From an uncultured Mailhella sp. (GTDB lineage: Bacteria > Desulfobacterota > Desulfovibrionia > Desulfovibrionales > Desulfovibrionaceae), in the NCBI RefSeq assembly GCF_963931295.1, contig NZ_OZ007001.1, forward strand, positions 1,302,001-1,366,000: a DNA stretch of 64,000 nucleotides, given 5' to 3'. Positions 28,938 to 37,266 of the stretch are shown in pieces. Within the stretch, counting starts at the first letter, position 1; each line of letters opens with the position of its first letter. The notes under the pieces are model-generated. The model did no database searches. It was given only the letters and a program-made list of their open reading frames with translations, and had not been told where the DNA came from. The translations under genes were made by a program, and so were the position numbers.

Positions 28938-30332
28938 TCAATTCCTTTTTTGGGCGAACACGCAATCCACGCTCGCCAGGAAGGGGAACAGAAGTCCGGC
29001 CAGATCGGATGTGGGCAGCACTTCGTCATGCAGCCGTATGCCCAAGGTCTCGCGCATGAATCTCTGACGTTCCAGCATTCTCTTCATGCACAGAGGAGCC
29101 ATGGTCAGGATGCGGTCTCTCATGGCCTTGTCGGCCAGAATCACGCCGTCTTCGATATGCACGCCCAGATTGTTGAAACGACTCTGACGGGCCGTAAAGT
29201 CGCACTGAAGCATCATGCCCGAACGCAATACCGTGGCGTCCCCTTCCGAGAAGGGGGAATTGGTCCACTCCTCGGTGTGAATGACGTGGCCGGGGTTGAG
29301 TCCTATGCCGAACTCCTCATAGGAACATCCTATGGCGTCACGCACGGCCTGCCACACTTCCCCGCCCGTTGCGCCTATGGCAACGGATTCGTACCAGACG
29401 CACACCGCCTGAAAATACTTCTTATAGAGTCCTTCAAAGGCTCCGGGGAAATGCCGGTCGAATTCCTCCCGGTTGCGAGCGTACACGCCCACGCGATGTA
29501 TCTGCGCACAGCGGTAGCCCATGCCGAAGGCGATATCCTTGCCGTATTCCAGACGCGTCCAGGGATCAGGGCTGAGTATGCCCCTGCCCTTGAAGCATAT
29601 ATTGGGATGCGTCGGACAGGGTTCGCCGTCTATGTTGAAAGCCTGTGAGGCTTCCAGTTCCGTCAGCCCGGGACGCAGTCCGCGGATGAAGTCCCATGTC
29701 TTGCGGCTGGCCTTGGTGGAAGCCAGCTCGGAAAGAACAAGTTCTTCCGCGCCGTGCGTCATGCGCAGGCCGGTCTGATTGTCCATCAGCAGGCCGTTGG
29801 CGTTTCGCACGTCCGGGCACACTTCGCGCAACGCGTCCACAATGAAGGACGGCACTTCAAAGGTATGTTCCCAGGCGGGCGTTTCCTTGGCGCAAAAGCT
29901 CTTCCATCCGAGGAGCCCCACATGGGCATGTTCGTCTATGCCCGCGCTCCGGAACACGCCCGCCGGAGACTGACTGTTTCCCCGAGCCTGCCCCAGAGGG
30001 CTGAGCATCTGACAAAGGACGCGGCGCACCGGCACGGTGACGCAAAGGGACTGTCCCATCCCCTCGTTGCCGAGAACCAGCGTGGGCGTTTCCCCCTTGC
30101 GAAGAATGAGGAAACATTCCTCAAAGCGGGGATCGTACCCGGTCAGGTATTCCAGATTGGAGAAATGTTCCCTGTCCGCATAAATGACCAGATGGGTGAA
30201 CTCGCACCCCGCGTCGAGAAGGGCCTCTATGCGTTCCTGATACATCCGCGGCGTTATGGCGGGAGCCTCTCCGAAATCGAGGGGCACGTCTTCGTTGAGA
30301 CGTCCGGTATGGGGAATAAGTTCTATGGCCAT
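28938..30332 (-). CDS. M24/creatinase-fold protein lacking the usual metal ligands
   Basis: 464 residues. An N-terminal creatinase-like domain (to about 190) precedes a pita-bread domain. Compared with active M24 peptidases, the two Asp ligands are absent (FGMGYRCAQIHRVGVYA where VDxG...DITRT is expected) and the first Glu motif reads MMLQCDFTA. A His (NPGHVIHTEEW) and the last Glu (HIEDGVIL) remain. It is therefore unlikely to be a dinuclear metallopeptidase. Creatinase itself is a metal-free member of this fold, so a non-peptide C-N or C-O hydrolase is possible. It lies 4 bases after the KDPG aldolase gene. Confidence 0.75.
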   Translation of the reverse strand: MAIELIPHTGRLNEDVPLDFGEAPAITPRMYQERIEALLDAGCEFTHLVIYADREHFSNLEYLTGYDPRFEECFLILRKGETPTLVLGNEGMGQSLCVTVPVRRVLCQMLSPLGQARGNSQSPAGVFRSAGIDEHAHVGLLGWKSFCAKETPAWEHTFEVPSFIVDALREVCPDVRNANGLLMDNQTGLRMTHGAEELVLSELASTKASRKTWDFIRGLRPGLTELEASQAFNIDGEPCPTHPNICFKGRGILSPDPWTRLEYGKDIAFGMGYRCAQIHRVGVYARNREEFDRHFPGAFEGLYKKYFQAVCVWYESVAIGATGGEVWQAVRDAIGCSYEEFGIGLNPGHVIHTEEWTNSPFSEGDATVLRSGMMLQCDFTARQSRFNNLGVHIEDGVILADKAMRDRILTMAPLCMKRMLERQRFMRETLGIRLHDEVLPTSDLAGLLFPFLASVDCVFAQKRN

Positions 30333-30335
30333 GCC

Positions 30336-31373
30336 CTAGTCCTTCCAGCCTATGCGGGCCTTGATGACGTCGCGATGTTCCCAGGCGGGCGGATTGTGAT
30401 CGTTGCGCTCTTCAATGTGAACGGCAAAGCCGGCAATCTGTTCCTTGAGGTAGATCACATACATCTTGCCCTTGTACGGCTTCACATGCTCGTGATCGAA
30501 TTCCACGCCCTTCTTCTCAAGATAGAACACCGCGCGTTCAAGATTATCGGTATAGTAGCCGAGATGACCGTGCGGCCCGCGCACCTTGAAGGGAACCTTG
30601 GTGATTTCGACTTCTCGTCCCACATAGGAGGAACTGGGAGTGTCGCCCATCACAAGATTGAACATGTCCGCCAGAGCAAAGAGATTCTTATATCCTTCCT
30701 CGTCACTGTAGCAGTTGATGCCCATGTGGCAGAACTGGAAGTTGAGCACCGCAAATACGGCGTCGCGGGCCAGCTTGCGTATGCCTTCGAAATCGCCCGC
30801 TTCCACAAGCTTGCGGGGCGTGACGCAGCTGGCCCCCACGGCGATGACGTTGGGATTGAGCAGGTACTCGGAGAATTTCTCGGGAGTGATGCCGCCCGTG
30901 GGCAGAAAACGCACCCCCTTGTACACAGAGGCCAGGGAATTGATCATCTTCAAGCCACCCTCCGCTTCCGCAGGGAAAAACTTGACAACGTCCAGTCCGC
31001 AGGCAACGGCCTTCTGCACGTCGGAAGGAGTGGCACAGCCTGGAATGACAACTATCCCCTTTTCCTGACAGAACTTGACGATGCGTTCGTCAAATCCGGG
31101 GGTTACAATGAACTTTGCACCGGCGTCCAACGCCTTCTGAGCCTGTTCCACGGAAAGCACGGTGCCCGCTCCCACCAGCATATCGGGATAAGCCGCCGTC
31201 ATGTCGGCGATGGCTTCGGCAGCACATTCCGTACGGAATGTCACTTCCGCAATTTCCAGTTTGCTGTCGCAAAGGGCCTTGGCCAGAGGCACGGCGTGTT
31301 CGCGGGTATCCACGGCCACGACCGGAACAAGACCATACTTATATACCAGTTCCTTGATATCGGACTCGGACAT
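30336..31373 (-). CDS. KDPG/KHG aldolase fused to a VOC-like domain
   Basis: 345 residues. Residues 1-210 form a class I 2-keto-3-deoxy-6-phosphogluconate aldolase: base Glu43 in AEVTFRT, Schiff-base Lys131 in VVKFFPAEAEGG and the phosphate loop LPTGGIT (157-163). It splits KDPG into pyruvate and glyceraldehyde 3-phosphate. Normal KDPG aldolases end near residue 210. Here about 135 further residues (FCHMGINCYSDEEGYKNLFALADMF ... PHGHLGYYTDNLERAVFYLEKKGVEFD) resemble a vicinal oxygen chelate/glyoxalase domain. The start is ATG 31373 with AAGGAG upstream. It follows the TRAP permease in the operon. Confidence 0.88.
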   Translation of the reverse strand: MSESDIKELVYKYGLVPVVAVDTREHAVPLAKALCDSKLEIAEVTFRTECAAEAIADMTAAYPDMLVGAGTVLSVEQAQKALDAGAKFIVTPGFDERIVKFCQEKGIVVIPGCATPSDVQKAVACGLDVVKFFPAEAEGGLKMINSLASVYKGVRFLPTGGITPEKFSEYLLNPNVIAVGASCVTPRKLVEAGDFEGIRKLARDAVFAVLNFQFCHMGINCYSDEEGYKNLFALADMFNLVMGDTPSSSYVGREVEITKVPFKVRGPHGHLGYYTDNLERAVFYLEKKGVEFDHEHVKPYKGKMYVIYLKEQIAGFAVHIEERNDHNPPAWEHRDVIKARIGWKD

Positions 31374-31418
31374 GATTCTCTCCTTAATGTTGGCATCCAA
31401 GACAGCGCAGAAAAGCTA

Positions 31419-33335
31419 TCAGGCTGAAGGTTCGGAAGAAGCGTCGGCGGGAGCGGACGGGGCGGAAGGAGTCTTCTTGTTGCGGTTGATGAGCAGGGCC
31501 GCGGCAAGCACCGCGTACCCGATGATGTCGGTTATTACGCCGGGAATGATGCAGCAGATGGCCGAAGCCAGGACAACGGCTCTCCAGAACATGGACAAGG
31601 GCTTGGTATGGAAACCGGAAATCGCGACGGCCAGCGCGTAGCAGCCGATAAGCAGAGACACCGTCGAGGTGACCGTGGCCATCATCGTTCCCTGCAGAAG
31701 CAGTGCAGGCTCATAGGCAAAGGCGAAAGGCACGAGGAAGGCCACAATGGCGTAGGTAAAGGCCGTCCACCCCGTCTTCCAGGAGTCTGCGTCCGCAATG
31801 CCCGCCGCGGTGAAGGAGGCCAGACACACCGGAGGCGTAAGCTGAGCCATGACGCCGAAGTAGAAGCAGAACATATGGACGATGAAGATGGGCAGATCGA
31901 GACGCACAAGAGCGGAGGCGAACAAAGTCACGGAAATGAGGTAGGCAGCGACCGTCGGCATGGCCATGCCGAGGATCATGCAGCAGCCCATGGCGATGAA
32001 CAATGCGAGCAGCAGGCTGCTGTTGCCAACCACCGCCAGCAGCGAGGCGAACTTATTGGCAAGGCCGGACTGTACCACAATACCGATGATGATGCCGCAG
32101 GCCGACACGGGAATGGTCAGAGACGCGCTCTGGCGTATGCCGTCCATGAAGGCCGAAAAAAGATCTTTCGGACCGAGACGCTTCGGATTGAACAGGTTGA
32201 TGACAAGAACGGCGATGGTGGAATAGACGGCGGCCAGACGGAGCGAGCTGCCGGAGAGCACCATGAAGATGAGAATGATGGCCGGAATGAGCAGATACAG
32301 TCTGGGGAGAATGGGAGCAACCTTGAACGTGAGAGACTCGGCCGAAACCATGGCACCGTGACGTTCAAACGTGTTGCGCTTGGCGAGCAGGCCTACAAGC
32401 ATGAACACGGAAATGAAGTACGCCGAAGCAGGAATGATGGCGCAGATGGCGATTTCACCGTAGCTCATGCCCAGCAGTTCGGCCATGATGAACGCTCCCA
32501 CGCCCATGATGGGAGGCATGATCTGACCGCCGGTGGAAGCAACGGCTTCAATGGCGCCAGCCTGATGAGGCTGATAACCGGCTTTCTTCATCATGGGGAT
32601 GGTCATAACGCCGGTGGTGGTCACGTTGGCCACGGCCGAACCGGAAATCATGCCCATGAGAGCCGAAGACATAACGGCGGCCTTGGCAGGACCACCGGAA
32701 CGCGGATCGCTGACCTTCATGCCGATATCAATAAGTACCTGACCACCGCCGCAGACGGCAAAGAGCGCGCCGAAGATGATGAAATAGAAGATGAAGCTGG
32801 CCGTCGTGGAAAGCGCTGTGCCGTACACGCCGTTGGAAGTCAGCGACATGATTTCGGTAAAGGCCTCAAGATTGAAACCGTCAAAGCGGAGAACTCCGGG
32901 GAAATGGGGTCCGAACACGCCGTAGGCGATGACCACGAGCACAAATCCCAGCAGGTTCCAACCGATGGTGCGGCGCATGGCTTCGAGCAGAAGCACGATC
33001 ATGAGCACACACGCCACGATGTCGGAAGGAAGGATTTCGGAAATATACGGAATGCGGGTGATGATGCGTTCCTGTTCAAAATAAAACAGGGATCCCATCC
33101 AGATACAGGCGGGGATGACGGCAAAATCCAAGATACGCAGAATTGGAAAACGCTGGCTACCGGGGAAAGGACGCATCAAAAAGACAATGCAGAAGGCGAA
33201 CGAAAGAAATATCGGCGCCAACGTCATCGGGTTGATGGGGAAAAAGAACGAAAACATAATCTGCGCTACAAACCATACGACACCGATGACCCCAAGCAGA
33301 ACGGGAACGATGCGTTCTTCTACGACATTGGCCAT
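31419..33335 (-). CDS. TRAP transporter fused permease (4TM plus 12TM, TAXI type)
   Basis: 638 residues. The small DctQ-like part (first four helices, to about 130) is fused to the DctM-like part (FIFYFIIFGALFAVCGGGQVLIDIG, SGGPAKAAVMSSALMGMISGSAVANVTTTGVMTIPMMKKAGY). It imports its substrate with the sodium gradient and depends on a periplasmic TAXI receptor, encoded just upstream but disrupted. The ATG at 33335 was chosen: AGAGGA lies 7 bases upstream, while ATG 33341 would be too close. The fused DctQM form is usual for TAXI systems. Confidence 0.93.
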   Translation of the reverse strand: MANVVEERIVPVLLGVIGVVWFVAQIMFSFFFPINPMTLAPIFLSFAFCIVFLMRPFPGSQRFPILRILDFAVIPACIWMGSLFYFEQERIITRIPYISEILPSDIVACVLMIVLLLEAMRRTIGWNLLGFVLVVIAYGVFGPHFPGVLRFDGFNLEAFTEIMSLTSNGVYGTALSTTASFIFYFIIFGALFAVCGGGQVLIDIGMKVSDPRSGGPAKAAVMSSALMGMISGSAVANVTTTGVMTIPMMKKAGYQPHQAGAIEAVASTGGQIMPPIMGVGAFIMAELLGMSYGEIAICAIIPASAYFISVFMLVGLLAKRNTFERHGAMVSAESLTFKVAPILPRLYLLIPAIILIFMVLSGSSLRLAAVYSTIAVLVINLFNPKRLGPKDLFSAFMDGIRQSASLTIPVSACGIIIGIVVQSGLANKFASLLAVVGNSSLLLALFIAMGCCMILGMAMPTVAAYLISVTLFASALVRLDLPIFIVHMFCFYFGVMAQLTPPVCLASFTAAGIADADSWKTGWTAFTYAIVAFLVPFAFAYEPALLLQGTMMATVTSTVSLLIGCYALAVAISGFHTKPLSMFWRAVVLASAICCIIPGVITDIIGYAVLAAALLINRNKKTPSAPSAPADASSEPSA

Positions 33336-33435
33336 GAACATATCCTCTGAGATGTTTCCCGACTTCGTGCCGCCGGGCAGAAAGAGAAGAGGGGGAGTTC
33401 CGAATGCTCGGGGCGGAACTCCCCGGGATTCATGC

Positions 33436-33850
33436 TTACTTCATGTATCCGACTTCTCTGAAGTACTTTGCCGCACCAGGATGAAGTTCAATACCGCAAT
33501 ACAGAGGATCCCAGGCCTTTTCAGGCTGGAAGTACCGCATGGCGGGAACGATGCTGGTCAGCTTTTCCTTGTTTTCGCAGATGGTCTTGGTGATGATGTA
33601 CGCGATATCTTCAGGAAGATCCTTGGACACGAGGAGGCATTCGCAGCCGACCACGGTTTCAATCGGCTTGTCCTGGCCGTTCCAGCTGTTGGCGGGCATG
33701 GTCATGTTGGCATACCCTTTCTTGTTCATGGCCTCTCTGGTCTTTTCAGAAAGCTGCACCACATGCATGGTGGAGGTCAGACACAGTTCGGAGAATGCGG
33801 CCTGACCGATAGACACCACGTCCATGGAAACGTCGGCCTGGCCTTCCTTA
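33436..33850 (-). pseudogene. TAXI-type TRAP receptor, C-terminal part (split by an IS)
   Basis: Encodes GQADVSMDVVSIGQAAFSEL to FREVGYMK, the substrate-binding C-terminal lobe of a TAXI solute receptor. The natural start is missing: upstream lies an IS5-family element (33851-34682). Deleting the element and one TA joins this part in frame to 34683-35295 (MADMLKEGQADV), giving a protein of 341 residues, the normal family length. As it stands, this half has no signal peptide and cannot be exported. Confidence 0.9.
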
Positions 33851-34682
33851 GGTTCAGGACTCATTAAATATAAAAGATGACAATGGCAGCGAGACAAATG
33901 GCCGAAAAGAACGTGTGTGCACAACGGTCATAACGCATGGCTATTCTGCGCCAATCCTTGAGTCGGCCGAACATGATTTCTATCTTGTGCCGCTGCTTAT
34001 AAACCTCCTTGTCATAGACCACCGGAGTTTTTCGGCTGTGTCTGCCAGGAATACACGGCGTGATTCCTTTACGGGACAAGGCATGACGAAACCAGTCGGC
34101 ATCATAGCCTCTATCCGCCAGAAGCTCCCTGGCCTGCGGCAGAGTATCAAGCAGGACAGCAGCGCCTTTGTAGTCGCTCACCTGACCGCCGGACAGATGG
34201 AAGGCCAACGGTTGACCGAAGGCATTGCAGACAGCGTGGAGTTTTGAATTCAGGCCGCCTTTTGTGCGTCCGATACATCGGGAAAGGCCCCTTTTTTCAG
34301 CAAACTTGCTGCTGTCCTGTGTGCCTTGAGATGTGTGGTATCAATCATCAAGCGTGTTGTGGAGCCGTTTTGTTCAACAAGCTCCGCAAAAATCCTGTTA
34401 AAGACACCCAATCGGCTCCAGCGGATAAAACGATTGTAGAGAGTTTTGTATGGTCCATACTCGCGCGGGGCATCTCTCCATTGCAGGCCGTGCTTGATGA
34501 CATAGATAATGCCGCTGACGACACGCCTGTCATCGACTCTCGGAATGCCATGGGAACGAGGAAAGTTGCGTTTGATACGAGCAATCTGTTCATGAGAAAG
34601 ATAAAAAAGTTCCTTCATGGCATCCTCCCTATGCCGACAATAAGAACTTTTTACCCTTTTGGCAATTAATGAGTCCTGAGCC
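33851..34682 (-). mobile_element. IS5-family insertion sequence (IS427-like), 832 bp
   Basis: 17-bp terminal inverted repeats with one mismatch: GGTTCAGGACTCATTAA at 33851-33867 and the reverse complement of GGCTCAGGACTCATTAA at 34666-34682. A TA is present on both sides (33849-33850 and 34683-34684), consistent with a 2-bp target duplication. Two overlapping transposase frames run on the minus strand. The element is complete and its ends are intact, which suggests recent insertion. Confidence 0.93.
33864..34618 (-). CDS. IS5-family transposase, two frames joined by -1 frameshift
   Basis: Frame A (34618 to 34250, 122 residues) carries the N-terminal domain (LSHEQIARIKRNFPRSHG, IYVIKHGLQWRDAPREYGPYKTLYNRFIRW) and the first catalytic Asp (IDTTHLKAHR). 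Frame B continues to 33864 with the second Asp (LLADRGYDADWFR) and the Glu (HKIEIMFGRLKDWRR). The frames join at A-AAA-AAG (A-run at 34292-34297): a -1 slip gives KRGLSRCIGRTKGGLNSKLHAVC, the usual core of this family. The fused product would be about 250 residues with a complete DDE triad, so the enzyme is probably active. Confidence 0.88.
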
Positions 34683-35295
34683 TAAGCATATCGGCCATGG
34701 TCGCGGGCGCGATGTGGGTATGGGAACCGCCCCAGCTTTCAATGTCCTTCCAGGTCACGCCCATGCAGTCCAACAAGTCGGTAGCGCCGTCCATTCCGAA
34801 GGAGCCCTTGGCCTTGGTCACAATGCGGACGGGATACTTGGCAGCGATAACTTCTTCCAGCGTGGTGAATCCGGTCTTCTTGACGAAGTCATCGGTGAAC
34901 ATGACCGTGCACCAGGTAATGTCGGAACCGCCAAAAAGTGCGGCCACCTTGGTGAGCGGCTTGAAATTCTTGTCGTAGGTGCCTTCGGCAAGCTTCTTGA
35001 CCGGAATATTGGAACCGGTGCCAATTTTGACCTGTCCCTTTTCGATGAGCAATGCACTGGCGGCGCCGCCTGTGGAAATGGGCTGCACGTTGATGGTGTT
35101 GGAACCAAGTTTGCCGCCGAGTACTTCAAGGAATGCGCTGACGCGGCTGTACACTGCTGTATTCACGTCCTGCGTAGCAAGAACGTAGGTCTGATTCTTT
35201 GTCTGCAACGTCATCTCAGCAGAGGCATCATTTGCGGAAAATCCCAAGAACAGAGCGCCCATGGCCATAATGGAAAGAAGTTTGGAATGTTTCAT
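34666..35295 (-). pseudogene. TAXI-type TRAP receptor, N-terminal part (split by an IS)
   Basis: Begins with a signal peptide (MKHSKLLSIMAMGALFLGF, cleavage near NDASA at 26) and the TAXI-like core (NTINVQPISTGGAASALLIEKGQVKIGTGSN, LEEVIAAKYPVRIVTKAKGSFGMDGATDLL). The last native codons are MADML; the frame then enters the IS and stops at a TAA inside its terminal repeat. The product would be a 209-residue truncated receptor lacking part of the ligand site. RBS AGGAAG before ATG 35295. With the receptor broken, uptake by the TRAP permease is probably lost. Confidence 0.9.
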
Positions 35296-35406
35296 GATTC
35301 TTCCTCATGTTGAAAATATCTGAAACCCTGCCTCATTGGATGAACCATGGGCAGATACCAGACAAATATAAAAGGCGAAACGCGGCTTTCTAAAACAGAC
35401 CTGTAC

Positions 35407-35952
35407 TTAATGAAGAGCTTTTTTCAATGCTCCGGTTGCCGAGGCAATAAAGAAGGTATGCATATCGCCAGCATGCGCTCCGTGAGTGTACCAGTCGGCA
35501 TAAACGGTTTTGTCCAGGAATCTGTCTTCCGTAATATCTCCGCTGTACATGACACGGCAGAACAATACCGCATCGGCCTCTGCAAAAAACGGAATATTGT
35601 CGTAAAAAAGCGTTGAAAATCCGCAATGGCCGATCTTATCTACGTCCCGTCCGGAATTTCTTCCGCAAAAAAGAAGTTTCTCTCTGCAGGATTCAGGAAA
35701 AATACCGAGAGAAAAACAGCCGTTGCGTTCAATGAAGGGAAGCGTGTGGCGAGACTTTCGAACGCTGACGAAGACGGCATCCTTATTCCACAGGAAGCCG
35801 AACATGCCCCAGTTTATGGTCATGGCAGCTACGCCGGCAGAAGAATCTCCGGCAGTCAGCAGCATCCATTCTTTATCCAGATGCACAGCGCTGTTTCCCA
35901 AGATCTCGCGGGGGGAAATTTCACTCCAACCGGAAAGGCCTTCCATTTTCAT
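35407..35952 (-). CDS. Flavin reductase-like FMN-binding protein (flavoredoxin type)
   Basis: 181 residues with the FMN-binding split barrel pattern (WMLLTAGDSSAGVAAMTINWGMFGFLWNKDAVFVSVRKSRHTLPFIERNGCFSLGIF). Related proteins reduce free flavin or carry electrons in Desulfovibrio (flavoredoxin). It is the first gene of the sugar-acid operon: a strong promoter and an IclR-type operator lie upstream at 36067-36121. It may supply electrons to, or protect, a pathway step; no direct evidence. Confidence 0.85.
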   Translation of the reverse strand: MKMEGLSGWSEISPREILGNSAVHLDKEWMLLTAGDSSAGVAAMTINWGMFGFLWNKDAVFVSVRKSRHTLPFIERNGCFSLGIFPESCREKLLFCGRNSGRDVDKIGHCGFSTLFYDNIPFFAEADAVLFCRVMYSGDITEDRFLDKTVYADWYTHGAHAGDMHTFFIASATGALKKALH

Positions 35953-36066
35953 TGCTCGTCACCTTTACGAATCTTCGCTTTTTGTTTTCAAATATGAAAC
36001 TAATTTCCATAATAATTTCAGGCCAAACTTATTAATTTTACTCCCAAAAGTACTATTATTGATAAA

Positions 36067-36088
36067 TTACTTCAATATTTGGAAGTAA
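36067..36088 (-). promoter_or_regulatory. Probable IclR operator in front of the sugar-acid operon
   Basis: Inverted repeat TTACTTC-N8-GAAGTAA (36067-36073 and 36082-36088). The core ACTTC-N8-GAAGT is identical in spacing to the repeat at the IclR gene promoter. It sits just downstream of the -10 box, where a bound repressor would block transcription. Confidence 0.7.
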
Positions 36089-36092
36089 CTAC

Positions 36093-36121
36093 ACTTTACA
36101 TATAATAAAAAAAAGTGTCAA
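36093..36121 (-). promoter_or_regulatory. Promoter of the flavin reductase/TRAP/sugar-acid operon
   Basis: Minus-strand TTGACA (36116-36121), 17-bp spacer, TAAAGT (36093-36098). Confidence 0.75.
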
Positions 36122-37266
36122 CAGGCTGAAAAGGAAAACTTTTTTCCTGAAAATATTTTTTTCCAGTGCGTTTGCTCTCATCGTAAAACATTTTTGTTTC
36201 TTAGCTTTATTTTCATATTTGGTACTTTATTTTACATATTGATTACACTGAAAAATTTGCTCGACAAAATTATTCCGGGGTAGTGCAGTATTTGTCCTCC
36301 AACCGCCAAGCCTCATCTTTTGCGAAATCTCTCCTTAATTTCCGACAAAAAATTTTCTATGTAAAAAAACTGTCGGCACGTCTTTTGCATAGCCCCCCCA
36401 CGGTTCAGAAAGGACGAAGAGCGGACCGTTTTCCCCAAGCGCAGTCGCGCCCAACGAACGCTCCGAAGAGACCTTTTATCTTTAAAAATATGTCCCTCGC
36501 CAACTCAGACATCCTCGTGAAGAAGGGCGACAGAATCATGTCCATTCTTTCACCACTCTCAGACCAAGTCTCAACGCCGTCCGGAGCACAGGGAGTACGA
36601 AATCCCAGGCCAGATCCACTCAAAAAATGGCCCCTCTGTTTCACCTTCTAAACAATTGTTACTTATACGCGCCATAATGGCTCCGACTTGAATTCCCAGG
36701 TCGGCCCCCTGACCTTTCAACAATTCAAGCCCTCACGTACATGGCCCGCAGTCCGCCCTCAAAAGAGCTCTCAGGCTCGGACTGAACGGATCTGCATACG
36801 CCTTGCAATTCCTCGTATCAGGCAAGAGATCTTTTCGATGCTGCGCCCGTATATCCTTTCTGACTGTCGCCTCTTTAAAATTACTGGACGCAGTGTCCAC
36901 ACTCCGAAATCTTTGACTCTCAAGCCGTATTTCAGCCGGCAAAAGGCACAAAAACTTCAGCATCAACTTCCAAACGATTAAATTCATTTACAATACCATT
37001 CATACACTGCTTTTCTACCATTCCAGTGGTCGAAGTCCCCTGCTTCCTGCGCATCCATTTTGCATGTGCCGGATATTTTTCTTTCTTCATAAAAAAACAC
37101 CTCTTCGACGGACGGAATTCTGAACAACTCCGTCTTATCGAAAAGGTGTTTCCCAGGTTTAACAGTTTTTGAGAACACCCGCTCAGCGGGCATTTTTTGT
37201 TTCGGTCGCTTTTTCAATTTCCTGAATGCCATACCCGCCTGGTAAAAAGCCGGGCCGGGCAACAAG
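36122..37266. other. AT-rich region without a recognisable gene
   Basis: About 1.1 kb between the operon promoter and the end of the IclR gene. Short frames exist on both strands (for example 36283-36651 on + and 36733-36987 on minus) but none has a ribosome site plus a recognisable domain. A +-strand hairpin CCCGC-TCA-GCGGG followed by CATTTTTT near 37178-37200 looks like a terminator, so something on the + strand, possibly a small RNA, may end there. Otherwise it looks like decayed coding DNA. Confidence 0.45.
37178..37200 (+). terminator. Terminator-like hairpin without an obvious gene
   Basis: CCCGC-TCA-GCGGG followed by CATTTTTTG on the + strand. Confidence 0.5.

Noticed and set aside
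33849..34686. Longer target duplication (CCTTA/CTAAG) at the IS ends
   Set aside because: Those flanks are inverted, not direct. Only TA is directly repeated, and removing one TA restores the receptor frame.
36283..36987. Short open frames in the AT-rich gap
   Set aside because: No ribosome site, no recognisable domain, and overlapping frames on both strands; treated as noncoding or decayed.
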